Source: Polytrichum commune
Taxonomy: Eukaryota; Streptophyta; Polytrichopsida; Polytrichales; Polytrichaceae
Reading direction: 5' to 3'
Assembly (NCBI GenBank): GCA_950295325.1
Contig: OX485807.1
Location: 41,510,440-41,574,439 of the forward strand
DNA length: 64,000 nucleotides
Within the stretch, counting starts at the first letter, position 1. The number at the start of each line of letters is the position of its first letter. Below the pieces are notes generated by a model, which did not search any database, was not told where the DNA came from, and saw only the letters and a program-made list of their open reading frames with translations. The position numbers were made by a program, and so were the translations under genes. Below are positions 1 to 10,918 of the stretch, piece by piece.

Positions 1-430
1 GCCAAGCTTTTAGAGTTACATACTCACTACAAAGCAATCAAAAGGAAGTAATCAAATATAGAATGAAATGCAAAAGAAATCCCTCATGCAGCAATAGCCA
101 AATGGTGGCAAGCCATTTTGACCAGGGACCATCCACAACAATCTATCTGCATGAAAAAAGTCACCCTTCCGCCACATTCCCAGTGATGAAACTTCATCAG
201 TTCCCAGTGACAATAGATCCTTGTCTTGAGTTTCTGCTACTGCCCTCCAGAGGTCATGGGAAGACTTGAGCAAATTCTTCTTTAGGATGTATACAAAGAC
301 CTCTATCTCGACACATGGGAACCAGGAGAGATAAACAATACCCTGAAGTAGGAAAAGCAGAAGCCAAATGCTTATTTTATTTGAGCAAACACCCTATTTT
401 TGCTAAGAGGCTTTGACAAGCTCCCTTGTA
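1..430. other. No recognised gene; open frame on the minus strand
   Basis: A minus-strand frame is open from about 300 down to 52, with a coding-like composition (charged and aromatic residues, including LLSLGTDEVSSLGMWRKGDF). I recognise no family. It lies downstream of the candidate minus-strand first exon at 2,342-2,177 and could be a later exon of the same gene, but no splice junction can be assigned. It may equally be chance or a repeat remnant. Confidence 0.2.
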
Positions 431-1985
431 GGAATCCTCCAAAGCATCGATAATTGTTGGAACAGTCTAAAAGCAGGGGCTCCGAAGGTAGTACCAACTT
501 CAGAAAGAAGACCCCAAGTTCCAATAATGCAACGACGTTTACTAAAGCCTAATACGCATGCTACCCACTAGGGTTTTGGCTGTTCTTGGGAGTTTCATAT
601 CACAATATGGGACGACCTAATTTAGTGTGAGGGTCTGTGAGAAGTTCTGTGCAATGATTCAGGACTTGTCAGACAATGTTTCTCATTTTCTCTTAATTGT
701 GATGTTTCTGATTGTTATTAAGCCAGCAATAAGAAATGGTGTCCTACGCTCGTCGGAAATACGATGTCTAAATATCAAGCTTGAAGTGCCATGTTGTTCA
801 GGAAATACCCTCCAAGGAGACTATCTGAAGAAGTGAAAAATATCTCTATAACCTTGGTTTCAAAACCTGCCGCACAAGTTCTTGGAATTTCATATCGCAA
901 TATAGAGAAACCTAATTCACTGTGAAGGACGTAGAGAGATTCTGTGCCAATGGTCCAGGACTTGTTAAACGATGTTTCTAACTTCTCTCCAGATTATGAT
1001 GTTTCCAATTGTCATTGCAGCCAGAAATAAGAGGTGCCTTGTTCTTCATCACAGAAACACCCTTTAAGCAAACTATCTGAAGAAGGCAAAAATATCTCTC
1101 TATATTATAACTGCTGCGGTTCTTGGGAGTTACATATCGATATACAGGAAAACCTAATCCACCGTGAAGGACTTAGAGAAGTCATGTGCAATTGTCCAGG
1201 ACATGTCGGACGACATTTCTAAGTTTTCTCTGAATTATGGTGTTTCCGATTGTCATTAAGCCAGCAATAAGAGATGGTAGTCTCCTGTGCAGCTCGTTAG
1301 AAATACTGTCCATAGCACGTGCTGTTTACAGTGCCATGTTGTTCAGAACCAAAACATACTTCAACCAACTATCTGAAGAAGGCAAAATTATCTCTATGGG
1401 ACAATACATTGGTTTAAACTTTCGCAGTTCTTGCGAGTTTCATATCGCTATACAGGATAACCTAATTCACTTTGAAGGTCTTACACACGCTCTGTGCAAT
1501 GGTTCAGGACCTGCAGGTCAACATTCTCTAACTTACGATGTTTCCGATTGCCATTAAGCCAACGACAAGAGATGCTCATTAGAAATACTATATCTGAATG
1601 TTAACCCCATATGCAGCTCACAGTGCCATGTGGTTCAAAACCGACATATCCTCCAAGCAAAACATCTGCTACTGAACTAGTCCTTGGAAAAAAAAGGCCT
1701 TTTTTAAAACTGCCACAGCCATTGGAATTTTCATATCGCTATACTGGAAAACCTAATTCACTGTGCAATGGTCCAGGACCTGTAGGACTACATTTCAAAG
1801 TTTTCTCTGGACTTTCTCTAGTCTTCCGATTGCCATCAAGGATAGCGACAAGAGATTTAACTTTAGAAACACTAAGTCCAAATGTTAACCCCAAGTGCAG
1901 GTTACAGTACCATATGTTCCAAAACCGAAACATCCTTCAAGCAAAAATCTGCTGCTGAACTAGTCCTTGGAGTGCTAAACTCCGA
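430..1985. repeat. Degenerate tandem repeat, units of ~240-308 bp
   Basis: About five diverged head-to-tail units. The marker GTTCTTGGGAGTTTCATATC recurs with changes at about 582, 878, 1,119, 1,427 and 1,719, giving spacings near 296, 241, 308 and 292 bp. Within each unit the same order of motifs follows: a segment like CCTAATTCACTGTGAAGG, one like CAATGGTCCAGGACTTGT, one like GATGTTTCCGATTGTCATTA, then ACTATCTGAAGAAGGCAAAA. The phrase GAACTAGTCCTTGGA recurs at about 1,674 and 1,960. Units are well diverged, so this is an old array. Short open frames inside are not considered genes. Confidence 0.75.
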
Positions 1986-2176
1986 AACTTCGAACCCAAC
2001 ATCTCTAGCTTCTAGATGACAATGCTCCTTATTCCTCTTCATCTAAGAACTGTCTGTATCAATTATCAATCTTTCTAAATCTCTGCACCTTCTTTTTCTC
2101 TCCCACTTCCAAAACTCCACACAAACCTCCCGACCAAAAACGCATCAACCAAAGATCGATCTGCACAGAAACTCAC

Positions 2177-2342
2177 CTACTGAGAGGTGGTCATCTACTG
2201 AAGAATAAGGTGCGGCAGAGGATTCGTATTGGCCACTACCACGAGCAGCAGGCCAAGGCGTGGGAGAGGTGAGATCGACGGACTCGTAAGTCTGAAGCTC
2301 CACCCATTTCTGCGTCGTCGTAGTTTCCTGCCGCGGTATCAT
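2177..2342 (-). CDS. Candidate first coding exon of an unidentified gene
   Basis: An ATG at 2,342-2,340 opens a 55-codon frame beginning MIPRQETTTTQKWVELQTYE. It continues with a Ser/Pro/Tyr-rich stretch and runs into a near-consensus splice donor (GTAG then GTGAGT) at 2,177/2,176. The composition is coding-like, and a CT-rich segment lies just upstream, as is common for plant 5' leaders. No domain is recognisable and the downstream exons were not found; they would lie below 2,100, where the tandem repeat would be intronic. This could be a real host gene running off the left edge or a chance open frame. Confidence 0.33.
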
Positions 2343-2640
2343 CCCTGCCTGCGCCCTCTCCTTCTACTCAATCCCAATCACTAGCTAATTCCACTCGCAT
2401 TCTTAATGCTTCCCCTCCTCCTCGTCACTAACTCCAATCCCCCCACCCCGCTGGCGCTCCTTTCCGATCCTCTGTTTTTGTCAAGCTCTCCAAACTGCAA
2501 CAACACACAAGTTAAGTACTTAATAGCGCCTCTGATCACACTTCCTTGTGAATTCTCACGTGCACCTCGTGCACGCTCTTCTTCGCATCCGTGCTCTCAC
2601 TCTACCATTCTTGAGTTGCTATAACTTATTACTAATAACT
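2343..2640 (-). promoter_or_regulatory. Possible promoter and 5' leader for the minus-strand exon
   Basis: The interval upstream of the candidate ATG at 2,342 is pyrimidine-rich on the + strand (so purine-rich on the coding strand) and locally GC-richer than its surroundings. No clear TATA box was pinned down. The call rests only on position relative to the candidate exon. Confidence 0.2.
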
Positions 2641-2869
2641 ATGTTTCATTGTTCGATCTTTCCTTGTGTAAGCCATTTCCTGGAAACCTGTAGGCAAGGA
2701 TTGTAAGGAACTTATGATCAAGTGGTGGGGTAAGGAAGTTGCGCGATGATTGCTGAGCGAGGGGCGAGGAGCTGGAGAGTGGATGCCGACATTCGGGGTT
2801 GGTGAGTGATTGAACTTCGGTGGGGACGTGTAGGGTGGGTTAGGTAAAATTAGGTTAAGAAAGTCAAGT

Positions 2870-3190
2870 ATGATAAACCCTAGGTCCAAGACCAAAGAAC
2901 CTCCAAACTCAAACTCAAGTGATCTTATTGGTCGAGAGCAAAATTTTGGGCCCCAAGGAGTTTGCACTAAGGTCCAGGTCCAAGGTAAGAGAGAATGAAA
3001 TGGCGTTGATGTGGCATCACTTTCCTGTCAAATCTCGGCAGTCTGATTTGAGGAACCAATCTTCAAGCTTGGGTTCAATCTTGGGAGTTGAAAAGTAAGG
3101 TTCATTGAAGGGGTGTTTTGGAGCTCAAGTTTCTTGGACCTGGATCCTAGTGTAAACCCACCTTGAGTGTGCCCTCCTCCACATGTTTTT
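2870..3190. repeat. Dispersed repeat family C (two partial copies)
   Basis: Positions about 2,875-2,975, read on the minus strand, match 22,618-22,700 and 35,573-35,650. They share the phrase AAACTCCTTGGGTCCAAAAT, then a TTGCTC phrase, a variable AGATCACTTG-like phrase, and TTCTTTGGTCTTGGACCTAG. A second partial copy of the tail in the opposite sense lies at about 3,115-3,165 (TTCTTGGACCTGGATCCTAG). The family occurs only in non-coding DNA here. Confidence 0.55.
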
Positions 3191-3244
3191 TGGTATTCAA
3201 ACACATCCACTTAGTCATTACTAAGGAAATTGTCAAATGACCTA

Positions 3245-3895
3245 GCAACTCTTAACCCTTAAAAAGGTTAAGGACCAAGGGGCTAATCACAGGACCAACT
3301 ACAAGCTTTCTACAAGCCTCACTGAGTTTTTTAAAAAAAATTTGACCCTTTTGGGTTTGGTGCTTAAATTAGTACAATATATTATGTCAAGTAGAAAAAT
3401 CAAAATACACTCAGATATGACACAAATAATCAAATTGATATGTATTTTCATTCAAGGGCACCTATTTTGTGTCTTTTAACTCAAATCTAAAATAACATTA
3501 ATGTTTTCAACCAATTGAAAAACACTCACGCACTAGAAGATTGAGTTGATTTTAAATAGGGTTGTTTTTGACACATTCAACTTAAAATGAAAGTATGTAG
3601 TTCAAATACAAGTTTTTTGTGCATGGAGAGGCATGTATAGGGCCTCTTGGATGCTTAAGGTCAAGTGTCCAAGACATCTAGTTTGGGCCTCTCATGTATG
3701 AAAATGTGTGATTGAGCTACATACTTCCATTTTAATCTAATGCGTCAAGAGTGACCCTATTTTAACTTAATCTTCAAGTGTACTTTTCCAAATCGGTATA
3801 ATATCTTAAAATCTTTGAGTTGGACCCCCACCAAAGTTACTATCAACCCAAGGTAAGTTGATTAGTCCTTATGGATTAACCCTTAAATGATAGTA
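3245..3895. repeat. Fold-back (long inverted repeat) element
   Basis: Two arms around a ~50 bp spacer can pair over at least 110 bp: about 3,525-3,640 and 3,680-3,790. Shared blocks include AGTATGTAG, AAAATAGGGT, and GAGAGGC at the loop edge. Weaker pairing continues outward through CTTTTAACTCAAATCT-like sequence to an outer pair near 3,250-3,285 and 3,855-3,890 (TTAACCCTTAAAAAGG and relatives). The arms differ by many substitutions. It is probably a MITE-like or Foldback transposon; no target duplication was identified. Confidence 0.65.
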
Positions 3896-4194
3896 GGAGA
3901 ATAAATTGAAGGAAGATGGTAGTACAATTTTAAATCTTTGAAAGAGATTCAATAATTACTTTTCATCCCAATCGTATAGATAACATTTTTCGGCTTCAAT
4001 AGGGAGTTCCACTTCCAAAAATGGACAGACTCCTAGCAAAGGTATTAAAAATCAAATATTCACATGTCAAAGGGAATTGGGAGCATTGACTCCAATGGCA
4101 TACATGGTGTCAACAGGGTTTGCTAGCAACAAAGGCCCGGGCCCTCCGCGTGGTTATTGGGTACCTACAAGGCTCAAGGGTGTGCCACATTGCG

Positions 4195-4400
4195 AGGATG
4201 GTGGGTTGTTGCAGCAATCGTGAGGAGGTTAGGTAGGTCATTGGGGGGATGAATGTAGGTTGGGTAGGTTGTTGGGAGCTATTGGGTGGGTCATTGGCTT
4301 GAATTAGGTAGGTTAGGTAGGTTGTTGGGTGGCATTGGGAAGGTGGATGGTTGCATTTAGGCATGACATGTAGGTTGGTGTTTGACTTTGGGAGGTCACT
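4195..4400. repeat. G/T-rich degenerate minisatellite
   Basis: Short words such as GGTAGGTTGTTGGG, GGGTAGGTTG and ATTAGGTAGGTT recur many times without a fixed period. A minus-strand open frame of 118 codons spans it but is low-complexity (Pro, Thr, Gln), so it is not called as a gene. Confidence 0.5.
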
Positions 4401-5092
4401 AATGCGATTTGGGGAGGTTGCTTGATCCAAGATGTGGGGTTGTTGACTTTCAAGTAGCTTGCTCATGCCTCCAGGCCTCTGAGCTTAAATCTCAACCCAA
4501 ATCAAGTGTAATTTAACACTAATCCATAAGAATTATCCCCTACTTTGTAACAATTGTCAATGTCATATATATCCTCAGTTTGGTATCACATATACTCAGA
4601 GAGGTATTTCAGAGTAGTTATCTTAGTGAGTGCAGTATATCGGAAGGAAGAGTAGTCTCTGTCAGATATGGCGATGCACAATGCTTAGGTCAAGGAAATT
4701 CACCAAGCGTAGGAATAATAGTGTATAGTATTCCGTAAGGTGTATAGGTACACATTGTAATAAAATTTTCTTTCGGTTCGCAAAGTTAATCTCACACAGA
4801 TACTTGTGTAATTTGATCAACTTTCATCCCTTTGACTGAAGTAGTATTGGAGTAAGGCCGTCTACATGTGGGTAAATTTACAGTCAGTAAAGTTGGAAAA
4901 AGTTGAAAGAGAATGGTAACAATTATTGTAGTAGAATGCACTGTTGGCATACTTAGGTGACTGACATTTAGTTGATTGGTGGTGGTCTATGCATTCTACA
5001 GAAAGCCTTTAATGACCATAAACTTGTCAGTCATTGAATCATAATCAAATTATCAAACAAGTCATAGAAGCATATATGTGAATCAAGCATGT

Positions 5093-5690
5093 TTAGTACC
5101 TCGTGTTTAGCTCCGTCACGATTGTTGACATGCTCATTGACAGACCAACCAATTTGTATATCACCGCCATTAACCTGGCAAACAGTCGTTTGGAGGCCGC
5201 AACTTGACTGTCAGCTTTCCCTTCGCCAGATTTCTCACTGTCCAGCGTAACACGACAAAACCGCCCGCAATATACCTCTTGGTAGAAATGGTCCATGGCC
5301 TCACGGCATATGGTGGTTTTTTTCCCCCACTCCCGCTCTGCCGAATAAACCGAGATATTTTCTTTGCACAGATATTCTCTTGCACGTCTTTTGTTCAAAA
5401 CATCTCAAATATGTTCTGCAATTTACCACCACCAAATGGATCAAACAAAAGGTCATGAATAATTAGGTTGTCTTGCAAGTGCACTCAAAAAAATTCCCAC
5501 GCAGTCACATGGTGATTTAATAAACTTGATTTAGAACCTGACGCAACCGCTCGCCACCCGTGGATGCCAGAGGTATCGAGCGGTAATACAGGAGGCACGA
5601 GCTTCAAGAGTTGTGTCACCTGCTTCCTTCCGGTGCTTTGATTACTCTTTCCATGCCCATTCTTCAGGCCCTTGAACTTTAGCAACTTAA
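5093..5690 (-). pseudogene. Coding-like remnant, unidentified
   Basis: On the minus strand, coding-like sequence can be followed from about 5,690 to 5,093, with a stop and frame changes near 5,500 and 5,410. It includes the phrase HDLLFDPFGGGKLQNIFEMF and then a 101-codon stretch starting NKRRAREYLCKENISVYSAE. The composition resembles real protein, but I recognise no family. It may be a decayed gene, a captured gene fragment, or exons of an unrecognised gene. Confidence 0.25.
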
Positions 5691-5699
5691 CAATCTATC

Positions 5700-7000
5700 G
5701 CCTCCACATATTCATTCTCATCAATCCTCAGCCTTGCTGGTGTGCTTGAGCTCTAGTTTGGGTGCAGCCAACCTGCAATAATATGCACGACGAAGGACGA
5801 TATTGGCAAATGTGAGATTCCTGCTTCAGAGTTTATCCGATACATGAACGTCCACTTAGTGCTCTTGACATAGGATCGGTGAAGATCTTGACATACTTCA
5901 ACCAAGATGACCTATTTCAAGTGGTAAATCTTGACTTAGTGACCATACACTGGGCCCATCGAACACGATTGCATGCATTATTCTAGATGAACAATATATA
6001 TGCAGGATACCAACAAACAGAAAATCGCAGACTACCTAGAAGCTACATGCCTATCAATTTAATTTTGTATTGAACAACATTAGGACACTTAATTATCAGT
6101 TGTGTGTCACAACCGTCTTCAAAGTATGCCAAATGCTTTCAAACTCCTTGTCGCATTAAAACGTACTGGAGTTGCTTATTGGAGGTGGCACGTGTTGCCA
6201 GTCATCGAGAGATTAACATGTGAGAATATATTAAGCAGTTTGTTGCCATTCAATTTTTTTTCTAGACATACATACCCTAGACAAGGCCTCCGGAATTTAG
6301 ATCTTGTCTAAATTGAAATCCAGTAGCATCAGGAATTAGGATTCATAGACTCATTCTTGTAGGTTAGTCTAAACATCTGCAGTTCTCAGTGTCTTTTGTA
6401 TGATAAGTCTTCTTTTGACCTAGGGCATCCTACTATTTCGCCTTTTTAGCTGCCAACTTAAGTTCATGCACATCCAAAGTGGAATATGTACAAGTCTGCT
6501 TTTGATGGCATGACCATGTAATTTGAGATAAGGTGAGTATCCTCATTGATGTTATGTCACTTCTTCATAAGTTTTCCTTAAACAATTTGTTCAAAAGTGT
6601 TCCTTGAATTTCATATGTGAACCGGTTATTTTTCAAACTCAATCAGTCATCTGTAACTAGCGTTTAGTTCTTCCCATTCATTGTTGTGCACACATTCTCC
6701 AGAGTGCCATATAAGGTGTGTTGCGCACTTGGTGACAATTCCAGTAACATTCAATGTCTCATGTTCTTGGCACCCCAAAACCTTGTTTTATGCAATATTT
6801 CTTTCTCGCTACAAAGATTGTCATGGCATTTGTGAGTGTGTAGATGTGATTCGCACAGTGGTCAATAATCATGTTGTGCATGTGGCACCTTTAATTTAAG
6901 TTGCATCCCGGGTGAATAATATTGCATAGTATTGCTTGCAATGACAAATCCTACAGTCACTTGCAAGGTTACGCATTGGTTGAGGCTTGCGGTATTTTTT
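5700..7000. other. No gene seen; one fragment of repeat family B
   Basis: AT-rich intergenic DNA without convincing coding potential. At about 6,617-6,676 there is a minus-strand fragment of dispersed family B (GAACCGGTT, then a TTTTCAAACTCAA-like phrase, then the GTTAGTTCTTCCC-like end), also found near 35.7, 37.6, 41.6 and 54.6 kb. Confidence 0.5.
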
Positions 7001-7297
7001 TACAGGTTTGAGGTTGGGAAACTCCAATAGCAACATTAAGTACCATAGAACTGACACTTGGTTGTTTATTGTCGCGCATTATGGGCTACAGGGTTTTAGT
7101 TCACACATGACTAGAGGAGAGGATAGCAGTGAGCAGAGCACCGAGGTTGAATCTTCTGCCACCCCCAGCCACGATGACAATGACAATAACGATAGCAGCG
7201 ACAAGGATAGTGGAGTTCGAAGTGGACAGAGAGGGCAAGCTGGGAGGAAAGGTCTGAGCAATCCACATGGTGAGCCCAATACATACGAGGTTGGAAG

Positions 7298-8529
7298 CAC
7301 TAGTATAAATTCTGCGTCCGGATCAACAAAAAATCAACATAAAGGCGTTGGTCGCGGTTGTTACTTAGGACGCGTTGACCTAGACATGATGTAACACAGT
7401 TTTGTTGATTTATTCTATTGATCTGGTCACAAAAATATTTAAAAAAAAACTTATTTTATATATATATAGTTCAGAGGTAATTTAATTTAATTATATATAT
7501 ATCATTAAAAATCATACATGGATGGTGTTGGTAGGTCCGCACCTTCCAACCCCTCCCAAGTAACCTTCAACCTATACCTCACTTACAAGAATAAATTACC
7601 TACCACTCATCTAGTTGGCATGGCCAAGGGGTTCGAACCTTGCACCTAGTGACACCCACACATGATATATATGGAGTGCTTCAAACCTTTATAGACTACG
7701 GCCACTATTTTCTCTCTACTACCTACTTGATGTACATATTTACTGTATATATTTACAGTAAATATTTGATGTATATAATTAACTGTCTTCCTTTACTGTA
7801 TATTTATTGTATATATTTACAGTAAATATTTGATGTATATAATTTATTGTATATAATTTATTGTATATATTTATTGTATATTTATTGTATATTTACTATA
7901 TATATTTGATGTATATATTTATTCCCATCCTTTACTGTATATTTATTGTATATATTCAATTTATATATTTGATGTATATATTTGATGTATATATTTGATG
8001 TATATATTTACTGTATATAATTTACTACCTTTCTTTGATTATTTACTGTTTAATTTTATTTTCAAATATTTATTTTTTGATATTTATTATTATTTATTAT
8101 TTATTATTTCCCACTATTTGTTGTTTTATTATTTACGGTCTGCTATTATTATTTACTTTTATAGTATATCATTTACTAGTTCCCGTCTATTATTATTATT
8201 ATTATTATTATTTATAATATTTGTTTCCTTCGAATTCGTAATTATTTCCACACATATACACTTATAAATCCATAAATTGAGTCCATAAATTGCAAAAGAT
8301 TCAAAGATTTAATAATATTCCAATTTATTCTATAATATTCCGAAAATATTCCACACTTACTAAAATTTTGTTGATTTGGTCATTGTACTATTTACATCAA
8401 CCAAAAAGTAGACAACAAACTGTTGATTTTTACAAAAGTTCAAAAATCAGTGAAATCGGTCATTGCAATGGCCGGATCAATATAGATATGTTAATTTTCT
8501 GTTGATTTGGTCATGATTTTTTAGTAATG
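7298..8529 (-). mobile_element. Non-autonomous CACTA-type DNA transposon, copy 1
   Basis: The left end reads CACTAGTATAAATTCTGCGT. The right end, read on the other strand, is CATTACTAAAAAATCATGAC. Both match the ends of the element at 10,017-10,918 in inverted orientation, together with subterminal GTTGATT/AATCAAC-type words typical of CACTA elements. It is longer than copy 2 mainly because of an expanded AT-rich tract (7,735-8,010 and 8,060-8,215). Flanking triplets are AAG and GAG, an imperfect 3 bp duplication. It contains a tRNA-like box B (GGTTCGAACC, near 7,629) but not the box A present in copy 2. No transposase frame is present. Confidence 0.7.
7735..8010. repeat. AT-rich TGTATATATTTA-type tandem repeat
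   Basis: Irregular repeats of TTTACTGTATATATTTA, TATTTGATGTATATA and TTTATTGTATA fill this stretch, inside CACTA copy 1. Copy 2 has only a short counterpart near 10,330-10,470, so the array expanded in one copy. A short (ATT)n tract follows at about 8,188-8,213. Confidence 0.75.
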
Positions 8530-8572
8530 GAGGTAGCAGCAAATAAAGAAAATTGTAGTTGTTTTCTTCTAA

Positions 8573-8986
8573 CTGGGCGTAGTTAGACTAGCAGCTCAAA
8601 TCAATTCTGTAAAATTTGAAGGGAGGGAGTCGAAGGCCGTGACAACAGAGGAACGACGCATTGTTTCCAACAATTGCGTATGTCGGCCATTGTGTTTGTC
8701 ATCTTAAACCTTTTACCTATTATGAATTGCTCTTGTATTGGAGGAAAAACGCATAACAACAAAGCCTCGAATCTCGGAGCTGGGCGTAGCTAGACTAGCA
8801 GCTCAAATAAATTCTGCGAAATTTGAAGGGAAGAAGTCGAAGGCCGTGACAACAGAGGAACGACGCATTGGTTCCAACAATTGCGTATGTGGGCCATTGT
8901 GTCTGCCATCCTAAACACTTTACTTATTATGAATTGCACTTGTATTGAAGGAAAAACGTATAACAACAAAGCCTCGAATCTGGGAA
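8573..8986 (+). repeat. Tandem duplication, 2 x ~207 bp
   Basis: A segment starting CTGGGCGTAG at 8,573 is repeated from 8,780 at a 207 bp offset with only scattered differences. Both copies carry AGACTAGCAGCTCAAAT, then GTCGAAGGCCGTGACAACAG, and end at AACAAAGCCTCGAATCT. It lies in a decayed coding region, whose second copy reads LGVARLAAQINSAKFEG. Confidence 0.85.
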
Positions 8987-10016
8987 AGAAAAAAATGAAC
9001 AATGTCGGACCGTGGAGCCCTCTCTGGGTTCAAGGTGCCGGAATTCCCTTCTCAAATAGTGAATAAAAATGACGCACAAAAATGTGTGAAAATGTCGCAG
9101 AACACAACAGAGGACGACGACACCAACCACGACTATTTGAAAGAGGATGTCGACATCGATGACCTTGTCATTCCGTCTTCGAACATGGACAACCTTGGAG
9201 GTGATGGTCACAACGATAAAGACGAAGGGAATATGAAGCCATTGCAAGTGCAAATAACAGAGTTAGAGGTATAGATTCAAACTGCAAAGTGTGTCCTTTT
9301 GCGAACACAACGTGCACAATATGGCCATTTATCTGAAAGTGTATTTAATGAGAAGGATATGATATTACGGAGCTATGCATCCGAGCAACGAAGTCAGAGG
9401 CATAGGATATCAAAGTAGTAGCGGGATGAGGTATTCGTGAGAGACCAACGCGGTAATAAAAAATACACCGTGGAGATAGATATGAATGTAATCCTTGTGG
9501 CCAAAACCGGTTGTTATGGTTGACTTGTCTGAGATGACATTCACATGATGTAAATTTTAGCGAGGATAATTACAACGCACATAAGATGTCAATGCTATTA
9601 AATATAAAACAACGTGTAGACAAACCGTTTAAATATAAAGGATGACTAGGGCGAGTCACAAAGGAGGCATTTCATGCAACACTGAAAGGACAATTAAAAA
9701 TCAACCAATGCCAATTGCAAAAAACGTTGCAAGTAGGCATGAGCAAGCTAAAACATATTCGGTAAGATCACTGGGTTAATTTGTCTAAGTTAATATCAGA
9801 GGGCCGCAAACTCAAAATTGCCAAAAGGTTAAAAGAAAATAGAGCACACGTAAAGAGGTCTTCAGTGGTGGGTCGCAGCGAAGAGGATATTACAACCAAC
9901 CTGATAAAAACGAATTGGTACCAGTAATCAAGTATTGGTAGAAAGAATTTTTCTTAAGTATGTTCTATTAGTATGCACAAGATACTAATGTAATGGAAGG
10001 AAAAATTGCATATCTA

Positions 10017-10918
10017 CACTACTAGAAAATCATGACCAAATCAACAAAAAATCAACAGATCTTTGTTGATCCGGGCACTGCAATGACCAATTTCACTAAT
10101 TTCTGAATTTTTGTAAAAATCAACAGTTTGTTGTTTATATTTTTGTTCATCTGAATAATATAATAACCAAATCAACAAAAGTTTAGTAAATATGATTTTT
10201 TTGGAATCTTTTAGAATATTCGAGAATTTTTTAATCTTTTGCAATTTATGGACTTGTAAGTGTATGGGTGTGGAAATAATTACAAATTGAAAGGTGTGTA
10301 AATATTATAAATATTATATTAGTTGATAGTTAATATTTTATTTATTTATTAATATACTAATATTAATATATATAATATGTATATAATACATATAACATAT
10401 AACATATGTATGTATATGTATATGTATATATGTATTAATATACCGTATATATTTACTGTAAATATATACATCAAGTAGGTAGTAAAGAGGAAATAGTGGC
10501 CTTAGTCTAAAAATGTTTAAAACACTCCATTTATATAATGTGTGATGTGATGACCTAGTGGTTAAGGCACATGTGTGGGTGTTACTAGGTGCAAGGTTCC
10601 AATCCCGTGGCCGACACCTTTGGCCTTGGCCTTGCCACGTAGGTGAGTGGTAGATAGTCTACTCTTGGAGGTGAGGTATAGGTTGAGGGTTATTTGGGAG
10701 GAGTTAGAAGTTGCAGACCTGCCAACCATTCATGTTGGTTTTTTAATGATATATATATATATATATAATTATAAAAAATCTTTTTGTGACCAGATCAACA
10801 GAAAAAATCAACAAAATTGTGTTACATCATGTCTAGGTCAACGCGTCCTAAGTAACAACCGTGACCAACGCCTTTCTGTTGATTTTTTGTTGATCCGGAC
10901 GTAGAATTTCTACTAGTG
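10017..10918 (+). mobile_element. Non-autonomous CACTA-type DNA transposon, copy 2
   Basis: The left end CACTACTAGAAAATCATGAC is the classic plant CACTA terminus. The right end, read inward on the minus strand, is CACTAGTAGAAATTCTACGT. The element is 902 bp and flanked by the 3 bp direct repeat CTA (10,014-10,016 and 10,919-10,921), the superfamily's duplication length. Subterminal copies of AATCAACAAAAAATCAAC occur at both ends. It has no transposase, carries a SINE-like segment, and interrupts an open frame. It is a diverged relative of the element at 7,298-8,529 in opposite orientation. Confidence 0.85.
10540..10770 (+). mobile_element. SINE-like, tRNA-derived segment inside CACTA copy 2
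   Basis: A polymerase III box A-like word (TGACCTAGTGGTTAAGGC, 10,551-10,568) precedes a box B-like word (GGTTCCAATCC, 10,595-10,605), about 40 bp apart. A ~140 bp unrelated body follows, then an (AT)n tail at 10,750-10,767. That is the layout of a plant tRNA-derived SINE. The related CACTA copy 1 holds the box B and body (reverse orientation, about 7,505-7,665) but lacks box A. No flanking duplication was established. Confidence 0.5.

Noticed and set aside
4110-4466. 118-codon minus-strand frame
   Set aside because: It consists mostly of a translated G/T-rich minisatellite (Pro/Thr/Gln), with no domain.
7640-8267. Tyr/Ile/Leu-rich + strand frames of 60-90 codons
   Set aside because: They are translations of AT-rich tandem repeats inside a CACTA element.
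10551-10625. Possible intact tRNA gene
   Set aside because: Box A and B words are present, but no complete cloverleaf with paired acceptor and anticodon arms could be drawn. A SINE head fits better.
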